Shown in pieces: positions 35,764-43,440 of a stretch of 64,000 nt of DNA. The stretch covers positions 2,944,501-3,008,500 of the forward strand of contig NZ_CP022219.1 of assembly GCF_004114915.1 (NCBI RefSeq), read 5' to 3'. A program made the position numbers and the translations under genes. The notes beneath the pieces are model-generated. The model made no database searches and had not been told where the DNA came from. It saw nothing but the letters and a program-made list of their open reading frames with translations. Position 1 is the stretch's first letter; every line of letters starts with the position of its first letter. Origin of the DNA: Bradyrhizobium guangxiense. GTDB taxonomy: Bacteria; Pseudomonadota; Alphaproteobacteria; Rhizobiales; Xanthobacteraceae.

Positions 35764-36294
35764 ATGGAGCAGTTTGCGCACGCCCTGGCCGATTTCGTGC
35801 GCGTTCACCAGGCCTGGGCGGCCCCGATCGTGTTCCTGCTCGCCTTCGGGGAGTCGCTCGCCTTCATCTCGCTGCTGGTTCCGGCCTGGGGCGCACTGGT
35901 GGCGATCGGCGCGCTGATCGGGGTGAGCGGCATCAGCTTCTACCCGGTCTGGATCGCCGGCGGTCTCGGTGCGGCGCTGGGCGACTGGGTCTCCTACTGG
36001 TTCGGCTACCGCTACAAGGAGAGAGTCGCCGAGATGTGGCCGCTCTCGCGCTATCCGGGGTTGCTGCCCAGAGGCGAGGCGTTCGTCCGCAGCTGGGGCG
36101 TCCCCAGCATCTTCATCGGCCGCTTCTTCGGTCCCTTGCGTGCCTCGGTGCCGCTCGCGGCGGGCATCTTCGAGATGCCCTATTGGAGCTTCCAGGTCGC
36201 CAATTTCATCTCGGCCCTGGTCTGGTCGGCCGTGCTCCTGCTGTTCGGTGACGTGCTCGCCAAGATCATGGAATGGATGTGGCGGGGGATCTAA
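35764..36294 (+). CDS. DedA family membrane protein
   Basis: A 176-residue DedA protein: FLLAFGESLAFISLLVPAWG for the first re-entrant region, then GDWVSYWFGYRYKERVAEMW and FIGRFFGPLRASVPLAAGI with the conserved Arg residues. DedA proteins are inner-membrane transporters, with undecaprenyl-phosphate or other lipid recycling shown for some members. The start at ATG 35764 is preferred over the TTG three bases earlier. Confidence 0.92.
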   Translation: MEQFAHALADFVRVHQAWAAPIVFLLAFGESLAFISLLVPAWGALVAIGALIGVSGISFYPVWIAGGLGAALGDWVSYWFGYRYKERVAEMWPLSRYPGLLPRGEAFVRSWGVPSIFIGRFFGPLRASVPLAAGIFEMPYWSFQVANFISALVWSAVLLLFGDVLAKIMEWMWRGI

Positions 36295-36299
36295 GCCCC

Positions 36300-36415
36300 G
36301 TCATTCCGGGGCGCTCGCGAAGCGAGTGAACTCCGGTGCGCCCTTGCGCACCTGAGAATCTCGAGATTGTGGTGCGAGATTCCGGGTTCGATGCTTTGCA
36401 TCGCCCCGGAATGAC
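36300..36415. repeat. GTCATTCCGGGGCG palindromic element (copy 1)
   Basis: Perfect 14-base outer arms GTCATTCCGGGGCG (36300-36313) and CGCCCCGGAATGAC (36402-36415) enclose three small hairpins (CTCGCGAAGCGAG, GGTGCGC/GCGCACC, GATGC/GCATC). The same arms recur at 49718-49839. It lies between dedA and the PaiB-like gene. Confidence 0.85.
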
Positions 36416-36641
36416 AATGGTCACCTTGACGGGAACCAGATCTCGCTCTATAGCCCCGCGCCATGATCAACGCCGCGACCATCCTGTTCGCCCGTCGCCG
36501 CCGCCGCAGTCTTGCGGTTTGGGCGGTCGATCGCGTTTGAGATCATCGTCTTTGCCGCTGGATCCGATCCGCGGCATTCTCTCTCCTGTCAGCGCGATCT
36601 GATCCGGCGGCTCCCACAAGGAGGCCCAGCAGGAGACCACG

Positions 36642-37322
36642 ATGTACACGCCACCCGTTTTCAAGCAGGACCGCGCCGCGAGCCTGAAGTTCGCCGAGGA
36701 GCGCGGCTTCGGCACCATGTGCGCCTTCGACGGCAAGAAGCCGGTCGCCTCGCCGTTGCCGTTCTATCTGACTTACGCCGCCGACGGCACGCCGCAAGCT
36801 TCCTTTCATCTCGCCCGTCACAATCCGCTGCTAAGGCTTGCGGATGGCGCGGCGTCCTGGCTGCTCGCGGTCAACGGCCCCGATGCCTATGTGTCGCCGG
36901 ACTGGTACGTCTCGCCGGATCAGGTGCCGACCTGGCTCTACCAGTCGGTGCATCTGAGCGGGCTGGTGCGCCTCCTGACGGATGAGGAGCTGTCGGTGCA
37001 AATCGACACGCTGAGCGACAAGTTCGAGAGCTGGCTGCTGCCGAAGAAGCCGTGGACCTCGGGCAAGATGACGGCGTGCCGGCTGGAGACGATGAAGAAG
37101 GCGATCGTGGGCCTGATGATGACGGTTGAGGAAGTCGAAGGCAGCTTCAAGCTGAACCAGCACAAGTCCGACGCCGACTATGCAGCGATCGCCAATGTGC
37201 TCGGTGCGGGCGATGCCGCCGCCAAGCAGATCTCACATTTGATGCGGCAGGCAAGGCCGCAAGCCTTCGCAGAACAGGTTTTCGCAAGAGACACGAACAT
37301 GCTCGAAGGGAGCGCGCCATGA
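36642..37322 (+). CDS. FMN-binding negative transcriptional regulator (PaiB family)
   Basis: A 226-residue PaiB-like protein beginning MYTPPVFKQ and carrying [25 protein letters not shown] and KPWTSGKMT, the family's flavin-binding split-barrel signatures. PaiB was named in Bacillus as a negative regulator of protease and sporulation genes. In proteobacteria it is more likely an FMN-binding enzyme of unknown substrate. The start has AGGAG six bases upstream. It overlaps the next gene by four bases, so it shares an operon with two argC genes. Confidence 0.9.
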   Translation: MYTPPVFKQDRAASLKFAEERGFGTMCAFDGKKPVASPLPFYLTYAADGTPQASFHLARHNPLLRLADGAASWLLAVNGPDAYVSPDWYVSPDQVPTWLYQSVHLSGLVRLLTDEELSVQIDTLSDKFESWLLPKKPWTSGKMTACRLETMKKAIVGLMMTVEEVEGSFKLNQHKSDADYAAIANVLGAGDAAAKQISHLMRQARPQAFAEQVFARDTNMLEGSAP

Positions 37323-38302
37323 CCGTCGCCGACACCACCAAAGCTCCGGCCGCCAGCGCGGCCAAGAAGCCGGCCACCGTCTTCGTCGACGGTGGCTCCG
37401 GCACCACCGGGCTCGGCATCAACGAGCGGCTGAAGCTCCAGAACGACGTCGTCGTGAAGACCATTGCCGACGACAAGCGCAAGGATCCCGTCGCCAAGAA
37501 GGCGTTGATGGAGGAGGTGGATCTCGTCATCCTCTGTCTGCCCGATGATGCCGCCAGGGAAACGGTTGCCCTCGTCGACAGCATGGGTGCGGCGGGACCG
37601 AAGGTGCTGGATGCCTCGACCGCCTACCGGGTTGCGCCCGACTGGGCCTACGGCTTTCCGGAGCTGACGCCGGATCAGGCCGGCAAGATCAAGGCTGCCA
37701 AGAAGGTCTCCAATCCCGGCTGCTATCCGACCGGCGCGATCGCGCTGTTGCGACCGATCGTCGATGCCGGCCTGTTGCCGTCCGACTATCCCGTCACCGT
37801 CAATGCGGTGAGCGGCTATTCCGGCGGCGGCAAGTCGATGATCGCGAGCTTCGAAGACGGCAGCGCACCGTCCTTCGAGCTCTACGGCCTCGGCTTCGAG
37901 CACAAGCATCTGCCGGAGATGCAGCTCTATTCCAACCTGACGCGGCGGCCGATCTTCATACCCTCGGTCGGCAATTACCGGCAGGGCATGCTGGTCTCGG
38001 TGCCGCTGCAGCTCGACACGCTGCCCGGCAAGCCTAGCGGTGCCGATCTGCAGGCCGCGCTCGCCAAGCGCTATGCCGGCTCGAAATACGTCTCCGTGAT
38101 GCCGCTTCAGAACGAAGCGGCCAAGGGCGGCCGGCTCGAACCGGAAGCGCTCAACGAGACCAACCAGCTCGAGCTCTACGTCTTCGCCAGCGACAAATAT
38201 CACCAGGCCGTGCTGGTCGCCCGGCTCGACAATCTCGGCAAGGGCGCATCTGGCGCAGCGGTGCAGAACATGCGGCTGATGCTGGGGCTGTCAGAGACGT
38301 AA
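37319..38302 (+). CDS. argC: N-acetyl-gamma-glutamyl-phosphate reductase, type 2
   Basis: ArgC reduces N-acetylglutamyl-5-phosphate to the semialdehyde in arginine synthesis, using NADPH. This 327-residue protein is the shorter type 2 form: [18 protein letters not shown] at the cofactor site, the catalytic Cys in [14 protein letters not shown], and the C-terminal [12 protein letters not shown] 17-residue Ala/Lys-rich N-terminus precedes the domain. It overlaps the PaiB-like gene by four bases and is followed after 26 bases by a type 1 argC. Confidence 0.93.
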   Translation: MTVADTTKAPAASAAKKPATVFVDGGSGTTGLGINERLKLQNDVVVKTIADDKRKDPVAKKALMEEVDLVILCLPDDAARETVALVDSMGAAGPKVLDASTAYRVAPDWAYGFPELTPDQAGKIKAAKKVSNPGCYPTGAIALLRPIVDAGLLPSDYPVTVNAVSGYSGGGKSMIASFEDGSAPSFELYGLGFEHKHLPEMQLYSNLTRRPIFIPSVGNYRQGMLVSVPLQLDTLPGKPSGADLQAALAKRYAGSKYVSVMPLQNEAAKGGRLEPEALNETNQLELYVFASDKYHQAVLVARLDNLGKGASGAAVQNMRLMLGLSET

Positions 38303-38328
38303 CCGATCCAGCGTTAGAGGAGCGTGTG

Positions 38329-39375
38329 ATGAGCACGAAGAAGATCGGCATTCTCGGCGCCTCCGGCTACACCGGCGCCGACGCGGTACGCCTGTTGGCG
38401 CGGCATCCGAATGCCGAGATCGCCGCACTCACTGCCAATACCCATGCCGGCAAATCGATGAGCGAGGTGTTTCCGCATTTCTTCATGCTGGACCTGCCTA
38501 AACTTGTGGAATGGGAAAAGGTCGATTGGAGCAAGCTCGATGCTGTGTTCTGCGGATTGCCCCACGGGACCACGCAGGAAATCATCGCCGCGGTCCTTAA
38601 GGCAAATCCCAAGATCAAGGTCCTCGACATGTCCGCCGATTTCAGGCTGCGGGACAAGAGCACCTATGCGCAATGGTACGGCCATGAGCATCGGGCGCTC
38701 GAATTGCAGGGCGAGGCGGTCTACGGTCTCACCGAATTCTATCGCGAGAAAATCACGTCGGCGCGGCTGGTCGCCTGTCCCGGCTGCTATCCCACGGCGG
38801 CGCTGCTCGCGCTGGTACCGCTCGCGAAGGCCAAACTGATCGACGTCGACGACATCGTCATCGACGCGAAATCCGGCGTCACCGGCGCCGGACGCGGGCT
38901 GAAACAGAACACGTTGTTCAGCGAGGCGGGCGAGGGGCTTTCGCCCTATTCGGTCGGCACGCATCGGCACGCGCCCGAGATCGAGCAGGAGATCGGCCTC
39001 GCCGCCGGCTCTGCGGTGACGGTGAACTTTACGCCGCATCTGATTCCGATGGCGCGCGGCGAACTCTGTACGTGCTATGTAAAGCTCGATGGCGCGACAC
39101 CCGAGGATTTGCGGGCCGCGCTCGAGAAGGCGTACGTCAACGAACCCTTCGTGCACGTCGCCAAAAAGGGCGTGCTGCCGCAGACGCAGAATGTACGCGG
39201 TTCCAACTATGTGCAGATCGGTGTCGTCGCCGACCGCATCAAGAACCGGGCGATCGTCATTTCCACGCTCGATAATCTGGTGAAGGGCTCGGCCGGGCAG
39301 GCGATCCAGAACATGAACCTGATGTTCGGGTTACCCGAAACGATGGGGCTGGAGCAGATCGCGCTGTTCCCTTAG
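38329..39375 (+). CDS. argC: N-acetyl-gamma-glutamyl-phosphate reductase, type 1
   Basis: A full-length type 1 ArgC of about 348 residues: IGILGASGYTGADAVRLL, the catalytic Cys in ACPGCYPTAALLAL, HRHAPEIEQEI and a closing AIQNMNLMFGLPE. The start is ATG 38329, six bases after GAGGAG. Two complete ArgC enzymes of different types are therefore encoded in tandem. One may serve arginine synthesis and the other a related N-acyl phosphate, or they may simply be redundant. Confidence 0.95.
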   Translation: MSTKKIGILGASGYTGADAVRLLARHPNAEIAALTANTHAGKSMSEVFPHFFMLDLPKLVEWEKVDWSKLDAVFCGLPHGTTQEIIAAVLKANPKIKVLDMSADFRLRDKSTYAQWYGHEHRALELQGEAVYGLTEFYREKITSARLVACPGCYPTAALLALVPLAKAKLIDVDDIVIDAKSGVTGAGRGLKQNTLFSEAGEGLSPYSVGTHRHAPEIEQEIGLAAGSAVTVNFTPHLIPMARGELCTCYVKLDGATPEDLRAALEKAYVNEPFVHVAKKGVLPQTQNVRGSNYVQIGVVADRIKNRAIVISTLDNLVKGSAGQAIQNMNLMFGLPETMGLEQIALFP

Positions 39376-39863
39376 GCAGAGGGTTGTCGTGGGCAAGGTT
39401 AATCCTGAAATCTATCGGAGCAACGCCCAGTCCAATGCGGACTGGATGAAGGCATTGTCGACGCGGCTGAAGGGTTTCGCGCTCTTCTTTGCCCCCTTGA
39501 GCTCGGCTGCGGCATTCGCGATCACGCCGCCGTGATGCCGGCACAAGGCGTTTCGCTTCGAGCCACCGACGGCTATCTGAAATGGCCAGAATCGCGCCAC
39601 AGCGGCTCGGTCATCCCATCGAGGCGATACGGCGCGCAGCAGGGGGGGTCAGGGACTATCGCTTCGGTGCCTTTCGCATGGATCAATCCCCGTTAATCTT
39701 TTTCTTCAATTCGTTTCCTCTGCGCCTTTTGAGCCTCCCAACTTGGGGGTAAGTTAGTATTGCGGTCTGATGGGGGAATGACTATCTTCCGAATCTCTCC
39801 AGCAGTTTGGCTGCAATAGGCTTACAATACCGCTGCGATTCGAATTTTTCGGCGGAGGGGTCC
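39376..39863. other. Left boundary region of the AT-rich island
   Basis: No intact gene is apparent. On the minus strand, 39600-39412 is open and ends with a protein-like stretch (AAAELKGAKKSAKPFSRVDN) up to a stop, which could be the 3' end of a gene truncated on its 5' side. From about 39650 base composition drops towards the AT-rich style of the next four genes. The promoter of that cluster must lie in 39700-39860. Confidence 0.4.
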
Positions 39864-40487
39864 GTGCGCACTTCACGTTTTGCAAATATATTCTCAACGA
39901 CTTGCCCCAAACCGCTTTATGACACGGTGCTCCGTGATACTGGGCCAATGGTCGTAACGCCTACGCTCGGTTCTATTGTTCCGAATTGGGTCCTAGGTAT
40001 CCCGAAAGATCACGCTGTGAACGCAGCTCGTTGGGGGCAGCATCAGGGTACCTCGCCACTTCGGGCAGTCGAGAAAATCGCCCATTCGTTTCGTCGCGAT
40101 TTGACGGAGGTCGTTTGGTTTGAGCACGGGGCGACGGAGCCGCGATCGATTGTCGGGTGCGGCGTCGATCACGCGCATATTCATATCCTTTTTGAGCCTC
40201 CATTCTCGTTTGAGAGGCTTTGCACCGAAGTAGAGGCCGAGGGTTGCCTTCAGTGGCTCTCTGGTGAAGGTGACGCCTATGAGGCCCTTGATGCTCGGCA
40301 ATCATATTTCGTGGCGGGAACCGGCAATCGATTTTTGCTCGCTCAATCGGTAGAGGCGGCTGGGTCACAGTTTTTTCGGAGGGCGATTGCACGCATTGTC
40401 GGACGAGAGACAGTTTGGGACTATAAGTCTCATCCACACATTGAGAATGTCGCCGAAACAGTTTTCAATGCATCGCGTGCGGCATAG
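39864..40487 (+). CDS. HIT-superfamily nucleotide-binding protein
   Basis: The start GTG 39864 has GGAGGGG just upstream, giving 207 residues. The first half reads like a HIT/GalT fold (MVVTPTLGSIVPNWVLGIPKDH), and the catalytic triad is present at 103-107 in GVDHAHIHILFEPP, where the middle His of HxHxH is the nucleophile. HIT proteins hydrolyse or transfer nucleotidyl groups. The C-terminal 100 residues are an extension with YFVAGTGNRFLLA and a helical end. It is the first of four same-strand genes in the AT-rich block. The next starts 14 bases later. Confidence 0.75.
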   Translation: MRTSRFANIFSTTCPKPLYDTVLRDTGPMVVTPTLGSIVPNWVLGIPKDHAVNAARWGQHQGTSPLRAVEKIAHSFRRDLTEVVWFEHGATEPRSIVGCGVDHAHIHILFEPPFSFERLCTEVEAEGCLQWLSGEGDAYEALDARQSYFVAGTGNRFLLAQSVEAAGSQFFRRAIARIVGRETVWDYKSHPHIENVAETVFNASRAA

Positions 40488-40501
40488 TTCGGAGATGACT
40501 A

Positions 40502-41140
40502 GTGCCAGAGAGTGGGGCGCCGGGGATTGAGCGGGTTGATGTGCCAGCCAGCGCAACACCGCAATCCTCCGATGGCGCCCCGCCAATGGCGACTCCCGGG
40601 AAAACCACCGACTATACGGACGGTCGGCGGCCGTATGATTGGCCATCGAAATTTTCGGCAGAAGCCCGCAAGTATATCCGTCGGGAATCGTTGACCCTTG
40701 TCTTTGGTCTACTGATTGCGATCGCCGGCACTGCGGTCGCGCTAGCGTTCTCTGGCAGTTCTTATTCGATTCCATTTCCCGCGCTAGGCTCGGATGCTTC
40801 TGCGAAGGTCGATCCGCGTATGTTCGTGATATTTTTTAGCGGCGGCGTCGGAGGGACAACGTTTTCGATCAAGTGGCTGATTCACTCCGTTGCCAAGGGT
40901 AGCTGGCATCTTGATCGCCAGCTTTGGAGATTGTTTGTTCCGATCGTCGGTGGGGTCTATGCATGCGCTGTCCTTACACTGCTCGATAGCGGAATGATCT
41001 TGGGTCATGTGGGTGACGCGTCACGCGGAACGGCCAGTGCGGCATCAATGGCTTTCTTGATCGGTTATTTCTCCGATGGTGTTAGCGGGTTGCTGACAAA
41101 TATCGCCAACGCCGTGTTCGGAACAATTCGCGAAAAATGA
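40502..41140 (+). CDS. Four-span membrane protein of unknown family
   Basis: A 212-residue protein starting at GTG 40502, with GGAG eight bases upstream. Residues 1-60 are polar and cytoplasmic in character (TTDYTDGRRPYDWPSKF). Hydrophobic segments follow at about 64-83, 106-129, 143-163 and 178-198, with Gly-rich SGGVGGTTFS in the second. It ends in an overlap of four bases with the next gene (ATGA), implying coupled translation. I recognise no family. In this context it may be a membrane effector or anchor for the nucleotide-handling partners. Confidence 0.7.
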   Translation: MPESGAPGIERVDVPASATPQSSDGAPPMATPGKTTDYTDGRRPYDWPSKFSAEARKYIRRESLTLVFGLLIAIAGTAVALAFSGSSYSIPFPALGSDASAKVDPRMFVIFFSGGVGGTTFSIKWLIHSVAKGSWHLDRQLWRLFVPIVGGVYACAVLTLLDSGMILGHVGDASRGTASAASMAFLIGYFSDGVSGLLTNIANAVFGTIREK

Positions 41141-42204
41141 ATGGGTTCTACCATTCTCAAACAACGGCTCCAGCTGCTTGGGAGGAGACGGTAGATGCTC
41201 GCAAAATATTCGGTCCAAAAGCCGCCGGTCTTATGGCGCTTCCGCGGGCATGGACGTTGCCGTTTATTCTTGTCAGTGCCGATGCGTCGCATGGACTCCT
41301 GGCGCCAGACGCTCTTGGAACAGCTGTCGTTGAACAACTTCGTGCTCTTGCCGGCGGTGGTCAGCAAATCATTGTTCGTTCAAGCGTCATCGGCGAGACG
41401 ATTTGGGATCGAGGCAGCTATAGGTCGATCCCTGTTGACCTGAACACAGATACTTGGCTTGTTTCTTTCCAGTCCGCCTGCAGAGAGGTTTTGGATTCTG
41501 CAGGCAATCGTGCTTGCGGGCTGGTTCTTCAGCAGTTCTTTGAGCCGAAGCGGCGCGGGGAGTTTGGCAACCTCCTACGTATTTCACGGACGCGCGACCA
41601 GTGGGAGATTACAACTCATGAGCAGAGTCGCGCGACGAGTCTGCGGCTGAACGTACAACGCGACGCAGCAGCCTCTGTAGGCGCGCCGTTGATGGCTAGG
41701 CCAGGTTTGTCGCTTGAACGATTGTTTGGTTCGGTTGGCGCTTGGGTGAATAATGAGTTGTTGCGCGGGCAATCCACCCGGCTGAACGTCGAGTGGATAA
41801 GCGATGCCACGCGCTTCTTTGTAGTGCAGCTCGATGAGGAAGACGAAGACCTTACGGGCATCAATCCGTGGCAGGTCGCCATCTCGCCAATTCACACAGC
41901 TGAGGGCGGGGCGGGTCACTATATTCAATCGCCAGATTCAGCGGCGATCGAACATTGGGACAAGCTCCGGGTCCTAAAAGAGCTTTGGCTAGAAGGAGAG
42001 AGTCACAAGCCCAACCTATTCTACATACCGCTGTCTAAGTTGCCGGATACTAGGAATCTATCTGCAACTAGAGCTCTTGCCGACGAATTCGCTCGTTTGC
42101 TGGGGCCGGACAATATCATGGTTCGGACGAGCGTCAGGCGCAAAGAAAATAAGCCGGTAAATCTTCCGCGAACGCCAAATTGTCTGGGGCCCGATGCCTA
42201 TTGA
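41137..42204 (+). CDS. PEP-synthase/PPDK-type ATP-binding domain protein
   Basis: A 355-residue protein. Residues 20-245 follow the PPDK N-terminal (ATP-grasp-like) pattern: the Lys of GPKAAGLMALP (K28), the Arg of IIVRSSVIGE (R81), VLQQFFEPK as the strand usually reading VQRMV, and LNVEWISDATRFFVVQL (E219, Q231) as the metal-binding end usually written EW...LQ. There is no phosphohistidine swivel or PEP-binding barrel. Residues 250-355 are an unrecognised domain with IMVRTSVRRKENK. It overlaps the next gene by 11 bases, and the two may be one gene split by a frameshift. Confidence 0.7.
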   Translation: MNGFYHSQTTAPAAWEETVDARKIFGPKAAGLMALPRAWTLPFILVSADASHGLLAPDALGTAVVEQLRALAGGGQQIIVRSSVIGETIWDRGSYRSIPVDLNTDTWLVSFQSACREVLDSAGNRACGLVLQQFFEPKRRGEFGNLLRISRTRDQWEITTHEQSRATSLRLNVQRDAAASVGAPLMARPGLSLERLFGSVGAWVNNELLRGQSTRLNVEWISDATRFFVVQLDEEDEDLTGINPWQVAISPIHTAEGGAGHYIQSPDSAAIEHWDKLRVLKELWLEGESHKPNLFYIPLSKLPDTRNLSATRALADEFARLLGPDNIMVRTSVRRKENKPVNLPRTPNCLGPDAY

Positions 42205-42940
42205 TCTTGAGGGATCCACTCTCGCGCATGCATATTATTTGCTCAATCGGCTTGGTTGTACGGTGATTGCTAGCAGCGAGAAAGATCATTTGCGCGTTCG
42301 GAAGAACGTGTCATTTGGCAAGCTTGTCCGAGATAGGATTCCCGAAAAGATCGCTGCTCGGCAGGAGCTTGAAGCGACAAAGACCGTACCTCGCAGTACT
42401 CTGCAATCGTTTCTCATTGGAAAAGTGCTCGAAGAGGCGATCGAAGTCCGTGAGAGTGAGAGCAGCAAGGAGAGATGCGTAGAGCTAGCCGATGTAATCG
42501 AAGTTGTGCGAGCGCTTGCTAAGTTGGATGGCCTGACATTGGAGCAGGTCGTTGCTGCCGCAAATGCAAAGCGAGAAAAGCTCGGTGGCTTTGAGACTGG
42601 CAAGGTTCTGCTTCGCACTGGCATTGGTGGACCGGGGCAGACGGGCATCAATCTTGATACATTTTCTGCGCAGGTGCTTTCTCGAGAGGTTGGTCCTGAC
42701 GCGGTTGAATTGCCATTTACCTTCTTTGGATTTTCGGAACTTGATCAGCCGCGTACCGTTCACTTTTCCGAGTTAGGCGTCTCTCTAGAAGTGACGCTGA
42801 AAAGTGACCGGCTCAATTTGCGGATCATGAGAGAGCCCCGGCAGCTTGACTTGCCGCTGGATTTAGAAGTGAAAAGCGAGCCCGAGCCCCCGACCAGCCA
42901 TCCGCGAAGACGAGGCGCTCTTAAGGGCAAGCCGACTTAA
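42194..42940 (+). CDS. MazG/PRA-PH-like nucleotide pyrophosphohydrolase domain protein
   Basis: A 248-residue protein with an all-alpha pyrophosphohydrolase core at about 38-140: FGKLVRDRIPEKI at its start, metal-binding ExxE (E81, E84) and ExxD (E97, D100) in VLEEAIEV and ELADVIEV, and KREKLGGFETGKVLL at the end. Such domains cleave NTPs or dinucleotide-like substrates to monophosphates. The first 37 residues look like the continuation of a larger fold rather than a natural N-terminus. The C-terminal 100 residues are beta-rich, then polar and basic. Last gene of the cluster. Confidence 0.75.
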   Translation: MPIDLEGSTLAHAYYLLNRLGCTVIASSEKDHLRVRKNVSFGKLVRDRIPEKIAARQELEATKTVPRSTLQSFLIGKVLEEAIEVRESESSKERCVELADVIEVVRALAKLDGLTLEQVVAAANAKREKLGGFETGKVLLRTGIGGPGQTGINLDTFSAQVLSREVGPDAVELPFTFFGFSELDQPRTVHFSELGVSLEVTLKSDRLNLRIMREPRQLDLPLDLEVKSEPEPPTSHPRRRGALKGKPT

Positions 42941-42977
42941 GGTACCTCGGGGCTGATCACGCGCGATGGCCGGATAT

Positions 42978-43376
42978 CTAGAAGATCTTTAAGATCGCCA
43001 GTGCCAGCACGGCCTGTGCCAGGAAGCCGACCGTGAAGGCAAGCGTGCGGAATACCGGGATGCCGATCGCATAGACGATCAGATGCGCGACTCGGGACCA
43101 GAAGTAGACAGCGCAGGCGAGGGCGGTCCATTTCGTCGAATAGTCGATCGCGTTCAGGATCAGCACCAGCGGCGCGAAGATCACGAGGTTTTCGACCGCG
43201 TTGTCGTGGGCGAACATCAGCCGGTTGGCCCATTCGGCCTGCGGCTTGTCGCCGCGCGAGGGATTGGCCATGGCCCCGGAAAGACCGCGAACCTGACAGC
43301 GGTTGATGATGTAGGGGATCCAGAGGATGCCGGTCAGGATCACCGTCAGTGTCAGCCAGAACAATTCGCGCGTCAT
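42978..43376 (-). CDS. MAPEG family membrane protein
   Basis: A 132-residue protein with four hydrophobic helices and the MAPEG pattern: WANRLMFAHDNAVENLVIF, with conserved Arg, His, Asn and Glu, and CAVYFWSRVAHLIVYAIGIP. Bacterial MAPEG proteins are related to membrane glutathione transferases, and their roles are mostly unknown. It marks the return to host-like base composition to the right of the island. Confidence 0.9.
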   Translation of the reverse strand: MTRELFWLTLTVILTGILWIPYIINRCQVRGLSGAMANPSRGDKPQAEWANRLMFAHDNAVENLVIFAPLVLILNAIDYSTKWTALACAVYFWSRVAHLIVYAIGIPVFRTLAFTVGFLAQAVLALAILKIF

Positions 43377-43440
43377 AGTCCGGTCCCCTCTGTCGTCGCT
43401 GCGGTGAGCGGGAGTCTATACGAAAGCGCAGGCGATTCCG

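Noticed and set aside
36464..36541. A 25-codon frame (MINAATILFARR...) between the repeat at 36300-36415 and the PaiB-like gene
   Set aside because: There is no ribosome binding site, it is Arg-rich in an unspecific way, and nothing supports expression.
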